Shown here: piece after piece, positions 60,142 to 64,000 of the stretch
Layout: the number at the start of each line of letters is the position of its first letter
Position numbering within the stretch: position 1 is the stretch's first letter
Assembly (NCBI GenBank): GCA_022826725.1
Contig: JAJDUF010000020.1
Location: forward strand, 62,001 to 126,000
Length of the DNA stretch: 64,000 nt
Source: Chloroflexota bacterium
GTDB lineage: Bacteria > Chloroflexota > UBA11872 > UBA12225 > JAJDUF01
Direction: 5' to 3'
Translations under genes and position numbers: made by a program
Notes under the pieces: generated by a model
Databases searched by the model: none
What the model saw: the letters and a program-made list of their open reading frames with translations, nothing else
Told to the model about the DNA's origin: nothing

Positions 60142-60462
60142 ATGACAGCACGTATCGCGCTCACGGCCGTCTATGAGCCGGTCGAGCAGGGCTGGGGCCA
60201 GGCGCGTCTCGCCGAGTTGCCGGCGGTCATCACGGCTGGCCCGACGCTGGACGCGGCCAGGAAACTCCTTGCCGACGCCCTGCGGGAATACCTCCTCCCC
60301 CTCGCCGAGTCACCCGCGCCGGCAGTGGGGCAGAACGGCGCCGGACACAGCGAGCCGCTGGAGATCGTCATCCGTGACGCGGCGGTTCCGTTGGCGGCTG
60401 GTGAGCCGCCCGTCATTGCGGCTTCTGCTGCAATCCAGGCATCTCACCCTGCTCCGGAATGA
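60142..60462 (+). CDS. HicB-like antitoxin-family protein, orphan
   Basis: A 106-residue protein. Residues 5-55 match the HicB N-terminal fold: LTAVYEPVEQGWGQARLAEL, PAVITAGPTLDAARKLLADA, LREYLLPL. In HicAB systems this partner neutralises the HicA mRNA nuclease, but no HicA gene or DNA-binding tail is seen here. The last ~15 codons (ASAAIQASHPAPE) are encoded by a family C repeat, so the C-terminus is repeat-derived. It may be a solitary HicB-like protein of another role. GTATG-type weak leader; start ATG 60142. Confidence 0.72.
   Translation: MTARIALTAVYEPVEQGWGQARLAELPAVITAGPTLDAARKLLADALREYLLPLAESPAPAVGQNGAGHSEPLEIVIRDAAVPLAAGEPPVIAASAAIQASHPAPE
60414..60459. repeat. Dispersed repeat, family C (partial copies)
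   Basis: CGTCATTGCGGCTTCTGCTG then CAATCCAGGCATCTC and CCGGAATGACGG. The outer CGTCATT/AATGACG arms enclose a shorter ATTGC/GCAAT hairpin. A related half-copy is at 60525-60535. Confidence 0.6.
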
Positions 60463-60659
60463 CGGGTGGGCCGCCGCTGGCCTCTCCTGTGCTATCGCGC
60501 GTGCTGTCCCTCGCACCGGTGTAGGCCGCAATCCAAGCCGCCAGGGATCGTGTGGAGGTGGCAGCGTCCGATTTGGATATGATTGCATCGTAGATGAGAA
60601 TATGCTAAATTATCTTAGCGGTGCGCTGCCCGGAGCGGCCGCCGGCCAGGGAGCGGCAG

Positions 60660-61127
60660 ATGGCGACATTAGCTCACGACGAGCGGCAGCAGTTGATGAC
60701 CGGCGAGCAACGCGAGTCCATCTGGAGTGTCAGCAGGGGCGTCAAGCACGTCTACTTCGCGCTCTTCATCGTGCTGTTCAGTGCGGGTACAATAGGGATG
60801 GTGCAGCCGGGCGTGGCAAGCCTGGCGGCACTCTGTCATGACCTGGCGGCGCTCGCGGTCACGGCGGCAGCACTGTCCATGGTGATAACGGAGACGGGGA
60901 GGTATCTGATGGTGTTGGCAGCAGCATTCGAGGAATGGCGTGAAAAACGGCGGCGCGAGCAGATCGCCAGAGCGGTCGCGGAGGCAACGGCGGCTGGGGA
61001 GCGGAGATTGGCAGCATGGGAAGCCTGGAACGACCGGCGGATGCAGGCCGAGCAGCGCGGCGAGCCATTCAACGAGTTGCCTCCCTCGGCACGCCAGCGC
61101 GCCGCCGAGGCAGTCCAACAGCAATAA
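60660..61127 (+). CDS. Hypothetical membrane protein with coiled-coil tail
   Basis: A 155-residue protein. Two hydrophobic segments (VYFALFIVLFSAGTIGMV, LAALAVTAAALSMVI) are followed by a long charged helix (WREKRRREQIARAVAEATAA, RRLAAWEAWNDRRMQAEQRG). Topology suggests both ends are cytosolic. GGGAG lies 8 nt before ATG 60660. No family is recognised. Confidence 0.6.
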   Translation: MATLAHDERQQLMTGEQRESIWSVSRGVKHVYFALFIVLFSAGTIGMVQPGVASLAALCHDLAALAVTAAALSMVITETGRYLMVLAAAFEEWREKRRREQIARAVAEATAAGERRLAAWEAWNDRRMQAEQRGEPFNELPPSARQRAAEAVQQQ

Positions 61128-61170
61128 TCGCCCCCCGATGCCCCCCCGCTACACAGGGGAACGGTCGCTT

Positions 61171-61210
61171 CCCTCCCCCCGTCCCGACGGGGGAGGGCTA
61201 GGGAGGGGGC
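61171..61210. repeat. Dispersed hairpin repeat, family B
   Basis: CCCTCCCCCCGTCCCGACGG then GGGAGGGCTAGGGAGGGGGC. It is intergenic, upstream of the aldolase gene. Confidence 0.7.
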
Positions 61211-61338
61211 CGGTCCTCCCTCCCCCTGACCTTCCCTTCCACCACCCAAGACGTTGCGCCGCGCCCCGCTATTCAGGTGTAATGCCTGCCAACGGATAGC
61301 AGCTTGTTCCGACAGCGGAGAAGGGAGCGGCACACACG

Positions 61339-62100
61339 ATGCGTAAGAATCCAGGACTGGCCACGCTACGCGCGGGAGGAGTATCGGCCGGGCCGGGCGT
61401 CAGCTTCGCCTCGCCCGACATCGCCGAGCAGGCGGCCAGTGTCGGCTTCGACTGGGTCTGGCTCGACTGGCAGCATGGTCAGTGGACGGAGAGTGCTCTG
61501 AACGATGCGCTGGCCCGCTTTCTCGCCTTTGAGACGGCGCCTGTCGTGCGTGTGAAGGGCCACGAGCCGGGCACCATCAACCGCGTGCTGGACATGGGCG
61601 CGATGGGCGTGATCGTGCCGATGGTGCAGAACGCCGCGCAGGCGCGCTACGTCGCCCAAGCCGCCTATTATCCCCCACTCGGGATGCGGTCGGTGGGCGG
61701 GATGCGCCTCGGCCTCTACGCCGACGGAACGCCGGCCGATTACCAACGGCAGGCCAACGATGAGATCATGCTCGTGGTGATGGTGGAAACCGAAGAGGCT
61801 ATCGGCAACGTCACCGAGATCATGAACGTGCCCGGCGTAGATGCTGTGCTGATCGGTCCGGCCGACCTGATGATTGACGTAAAGGCGAACGGCCACGACG
61901 AGTCCCGCCACGAAGAGTTGGTCTTGCAGGTCGTCGCTGCCTCCCAGGAGACCGGCGTCGCCGCCGGCTACGTCTGCCAGACCCGCGAGGAAGCGAATAG
62001 GCGCGTCGGGCAGGGTTTCCGCTTCATCCCTCATGGCTCGGACCGCACAGCCGTCCAGACCGCCTTCCAAGAAACGTTTGCCGACATCCAGCGTTGGTAG
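61339..62100 (+). CDS. HpcH/HpaI-family class II aldolase
   Basis: A 253-residue pyruvate-dependent class II aldolase of the HpcH/HpaI (2-dehydro-3-deoxy-sugar-acid aldolase) family. FDWVWLDWQHGQW carries the catalytic histidine, GVIVPMVQNAAQARYVA is the family signature, and YPPLGMRSVGG contains the arginine. VMVETEEAIGNVTEIMNVPG (metal Glu) and VLIGPADLMI (metal Asp) complete the site. It cleaves 2-keto-3-deoxy acids to pyruvate and an aldehyde. Nearby mannonate-dehydratase-like genes produce such acids, so a hexuronate-type pathway is plausible. Confidence 0.93.
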   Translation: MRKNPGLATLRAGGVSAGPGVSFASPDIAEQAASVGFDWVWLDWQHGQWTESALNDALARFLAFETAPVVRVKGHEPGTINRVLDMGAMGVIVPMVQNAAQARYVAQAAYYPPLGMRSVGGMRLGLYADGTPADYQRQANDEIMLVVMVETEEAIGNVTEIMNVPGVDAVLIGPADLMIDVKANGHDESRHEELVLQVVAASQETGVAAGYVCQTREEANRRVGQGFRFIPHGSDRTAVQTAFQETFADIQRW

Positions 62101-62110
62101 CCGCGGGGCC

Positions 62111-62145
62111 GCCCCCTATGGTCCCCCCGCTGCGGCAGGGGGACG
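62111..62145 (-). repeat. Dispersed hairpin repeat, family A (inverted copy)
   Basis: GCCCCCTATGGTCCCCCCGC then TGCGGCAGGGGGACG. It starts 10 nt after the aldolase stop. Confidence 0.8.
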
Positions 62146-62170
62146 GCTGATAGCTAAGAAGGAGGTCATC

Positions 62171-62389
62171 ATGCCGGGTGAGACCTGGTATTTCGCCCTC
62201 ACTCGTGAAGGGGGCTACTACCATATCGTGGCCGCGAGCACGAGCCAGGCCAAAGTGCTGCGGGCGCTGCGCTCGTTCTCCGGCCCGACGGCGGTGGCGA
62301 CGCTCGACGAGCTAGACGCGGTCGGCATCAGCGAGCGCGAGATCGCCCAGTGGCTTCCCTCGGCAGCGGACGACGGCGACCGTAGCTAA
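62171..62389 (+). CDS. Small hypothetical protein
   Basis: A 72-residue protein, starting MPGETWYFALTREGGYYHIV, with AKVLRALRSFSGPTAVATLD and ISEREIAQWLPSA. AAGGAGG is 6 nt before ATG 62171, one of the strongest sites here. It is likely a single alpha/beta domain. Its end overlaps the convergent mannonate-dehydratase-like gene by 4 nt. No family is recognised. Confidence 0.65.
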   Translation: MPGETWYFALTREGGYYHIVAASTSQAKVLRALRSFSGPTAVATLDELDAVGISEREIAQWLPSAADDGDRS

Positions 62390-63384
62390 TCGCCGGCGTT
62401 GACGGCTTGGATCAGCGCACGGGTGTACCCCAGGCAGAACGAGTGCTGGCGCTCGCCGTCGGGGTCTACCGATGACTGCGGCACGTGGTCGGGGCAGAGC
62501 ATCCCCTCGAAGCCGACCGACTTGTACACCTGCAAGGCCTTGTACATGTCCACGTCGCCATTGTCCGGGTAGACTTCCTCGAAGTTCAGGTACCCGCCCC
62601 GAATGTTGCGGAAATGCACCATGAAGATCTTCTGCTCGGAGCCAAAATGGTGAATCGCCTCTAGGACCTCGGTCGCCGGGTCCCGGCACATCTCGGACAC
62701 GGTGCCCTGGCAGAAGTTCAACCCATGGTACGGACTCGGCGCGATGCTCAGGAGGCGCTTGAGGCCGTCTACGCTCCCCAACACTCGATGGACGCCGCGC
62801 AAGCCCGTGTCGTGTGGCACGGCCGGGTCGTGCGGGTGACAGGCCATCCGCACGCCGTACTCCTCGGCCACGGGAATCACCCGCTCCAGGAAGTAGGTCA
62901 TATGCTCCCACATCTTCTCGGGCGGCATGGGACCGGCCTCGGTAAGGGAGTGGTCAGTCCACTTATTGATGTCGAAGTGGCTATAGGTGACGCCACCACG
63001 TCCGGGCGTCCGACCCGTGCGCGGTATGCCGATCAGACTCAGATTGTATTTCAGCGCCGGAATACCGGCCTCGCTCGCGGCCCGGATGTTCTGCTTGATG
63101 ACCTCGATTTCGCCATCGCGGCTCGGTAGCCCGCGCATGATCCCCGGAAACCGCTGCTGCGTCATGTAATTGGACTGCATGTTCAGCGCGAGCACGTCGA
63201 ACGCGATGCCGAACGATTCCAAGTACGCTTTCGTTCGCTTGAGCGCCGCCACGTCCCACGTGCCGTCCTCCTGCTCGATGCCTCTGATGGTCGGTGTCGC
63301 CACGGCGACGTGCTCTACGCCCAGTTGCGCCGCCCACGTCAACTTTCGCTCCGATAGGTCGCTCAACTGCTCACCGATGTACAT
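62386..63384 (-). CDS. Mannonate dehydratase-like protein (UxuA family)
   Basis: A 332-residue TIM-barrel enzyme. It opens with YIGEQLSDLSERKLTWAAQL, and IPALKYNLSLIG is an interior strand. GVRMACHPHDPAVPHDTGLR carries metal-binding His and Cys. LNFCQGTVSEM and MVHFRNIRGG follow, the latter with a typical UxuA His/Arg pair. YPDNGDVDMYKALQVYK and LCPDHVP close the barrel. Mannonate dehydratase makes 2-keto-3-deoxygluconate from mannonate; the enzyme here may use a related sugar acid. It is divergent from a second UxuA-like gene at 63674. Confidence 0.85.
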   Translation of the reverse strand: MYIGEQLSDLSERKLTWAAQLGVEHVAVATPTIRGIEQEDGTWDVAALKRTKAYLESFGIAFDVLALNMQSNYMTQQRFPGIMRGLPSRDGEIEVIKQNIRAASEAGIPALKYNLSLIGIPRTGRTPGRGGVTYSHFDINKWTDHSLTEAGPMPPEKMWEHMTYFLERVIPVAEEYGVRMACHPHDPAVPHDTGLRGVHRVLGSVDGLKRLLSIAPSPYHGLNFCQGTVSEMCRDPATEVLEAIHHFGSEQKIFMVHFRNIRGGYLNFEEVYPDNGDVDMYKALQVYKSVGFEGMLCPDHVPQSSVDPDGERQHSFCLGYTRALIQAVNAGD

Positions 63385-63673
63385 CGTGCTCCTCCTACGC
63401 GATCAACACCAATCGTACCAAGATGGAGGATGCTAGTGACATTGCGCCAGCGCCGCCTTCGGCGCCAACTGCCCCTGACACCCGCTCCAACCTCTCAGGC
63501 GAGAGATGGTATCACTCTACACCCGACGCCGCACTCCCCTCTCTATCGCTTGGCGATGGAGAGGGGCCGGGGGTGAGGAACCGACCACTGACCACCCACC
63601 ACTCAGGAATGCTAGACTGGTGCGCGTCTACGCAACTGGCACGTGCCACTCGGAACACCGAGGAGGAACATTC
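63385..63673. other. Divergent promoter interval between two UxuA-like genes
   Basis: This interval of 289 nt must hold the promoters of both genes. Much of it is a family B repeat (63535-63579) followed by a CCGACCACTGACCACC fragment. GAGGAGGAAC before 63674 is the downstream ribosome site. Confidence 0.5.
63535..63579. repeat. Dispersed hairpin repeat, family B
   Basis: CTCCCCTCTCTATCGC then GCGATGGAGAGGGGCCGGGG and GTGAGG. It sits in the divergent promoter interval. Confidence 0.8.
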
Positions 63674-64000
63674 ATGGCCATGAAGATCGGGCTGGGACTG
63701 AACCCCCACACGCTCACCACCGAGAACTTCCGCTTTGCCCGGCAGGTGGGCGTCACGCACATCGTCGCCCACCTGTCCAACTGGGCGTCGGCAACCCAGC
63801 GCCCAACCGGCCCCGATGGTCAACCCGCCCTCTGGAGCTATGCAGAGCTGCGCGACCTCCGCGCCGCGATCAACGCCGAGGGGCTGGACCTGTACGCCCT
63901 CGAGAACTTCGAGCCGGCCCACTGGTCCGACGTGCTGCTCGACGGTCCCCGCCGCGATACGCAGATCGAGGGGTTGAAGACCATCATCCGCAACATGGGC
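63674..64000 (+). CDS. Mannonate dehydratase-like protein, cut by the window end
   Basis: The first 109 codons of a protein starting MAMKIGLGLNPHTLTTENFR. FARQVGVTHIVAHLSNW and ALWSYAELRDLRAAINAEGL are like the start of UxuA-family or xylose isomerase-like barrels. YALENFEPAHWSDVLLDGPR and IEGLKTIIRNMG continue the second strand and helix of the fold. No stop is reached. GAGGAGG is about 7 nt upstream of ATG 63674. It is a paralogue of the divergent gene at 62386, probably acting on the same or a related sugar acid. Confidence 0.8.
   Translation, partial: MAMKIGLGLNPHTLTTENFRFARQVGVTHIVAHLSNWASATQRPTGPDGQPALWSYAELRDLRAAINAEGLDLYALENFEPAHWSDVLLDGPRRDTQIEGLKTIIRNMG

Noticed and set aside
25440-63600. 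CRISPR array among the many repeats
   Set aside because: The repeats are singly dispersed with irregular spacing and no regular spacer pattern, and no cas genes are present.

Overview
This is a GC-rich bacterial window of compact genes with strong AGGAGG-type ribosome binding sites and TTG/GTG starts. It holds about 57 protein genes, two tRNAs, and many short dispersed GC-rich intergenic repeats. The gene repertoire is Tat/lipoprotein solute-binding protein, PhyH dioxygenases, sulfatase, phosphotriesterase-like and amidohydrolase-like enzymes, Gfo/Idh/MocA, enolase superfamily, LarA-like, a GDP-mannose pyrophosphorylase/phosphomannomutase fusion and PTPS-related membrane proteins. It suggests a free-living heterotroph, most likely Chloroflexota (Thermomicrobia- or SAR202-like). 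The phylum is an inference from gene content, because no rRNA or other marker gene is present.

Layout. 0.2-6.4 kb: malate/lactate-type dehydrogenase, solute-binding lipoprotein, and a two-gene heterodimeric ABC exporter. 6.8-8.6 kb: small membrane protein and an XRE-type regulator flanked by TTGAC-N5-GTCAA palindromes and a structured leader-like region. 8.6-20.5 kb: a long catabolic/accessory-enzyme region (cupins, nucleosidase, PhyH, amidohydrolase, FAH hydrolase, class IV aminotransferase, phosphotriesterase family, SGNH hydrolase, Gfo/Idh/MocA, aldo/keto reductase, sulfatase). 20.7-22.5 kb: a lower-GC two-gene insert encoding an OLD/DUF3696-like ATPase and a PIN-like nuclease. This is the best candidate for an uncharacterised defence- or toxin-like system. 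22.7-26.5 kb: glycoside-hydrolase-like protein, second PhyH, small membrane protein, frameshifted gene. 26.7-27.5 kb: tRNA-Pro and a gene-poor GC-rich stretch. 27.5-38.5 kb: MFS transporter, UlaG-like hydrolase, phosphodiesterase-like protein, sugar nucleotidyltransferase/phosphohexomutase fusion, CheR-like methyltransferase, bactofilin-like membrane protein, PHP hydrolase. 38.7-50.5 kb: ArsA-type ATPase, frameshifted NTR-like secreted protein, enolase-superfamily enzyme, large PTPS-related membrane protein, LarA-like protein, NUDIX, ATP-grasp, thioredoxin, UvrC-like nuclease.

50.7-58.0 kb: coiled-coil protein with 33-bp repeats, tRNA-Thr, SOUL protein, then an overlapping MscS / MgtE_N-CBS / MgtE operon, a SLC13-type transporter and a YihY protein. 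58.1-61.1 kb: a patchy accessory region (DUF4352-like fragment, PH-domain protein running into a repeat, a low-GC TIR-domain protein, an orphan HicB-like protein and a coiled-coil membrane protein). 61.3-64.0 kb: HpcH/HpaI aldolase and two divergent mannonate-dehydratase-like genes, the last cut by the window end.

Functionally, the window combines uptake and oxidation of sugar acids and other small organic molecules with cell-surface sugar-nucleotide synthesis and ion homeostasis. Two lower-GC immune-like insertions (ATPase+PIN, TIR) sit among dispersed repeats that in places supply the C-termini of genes.
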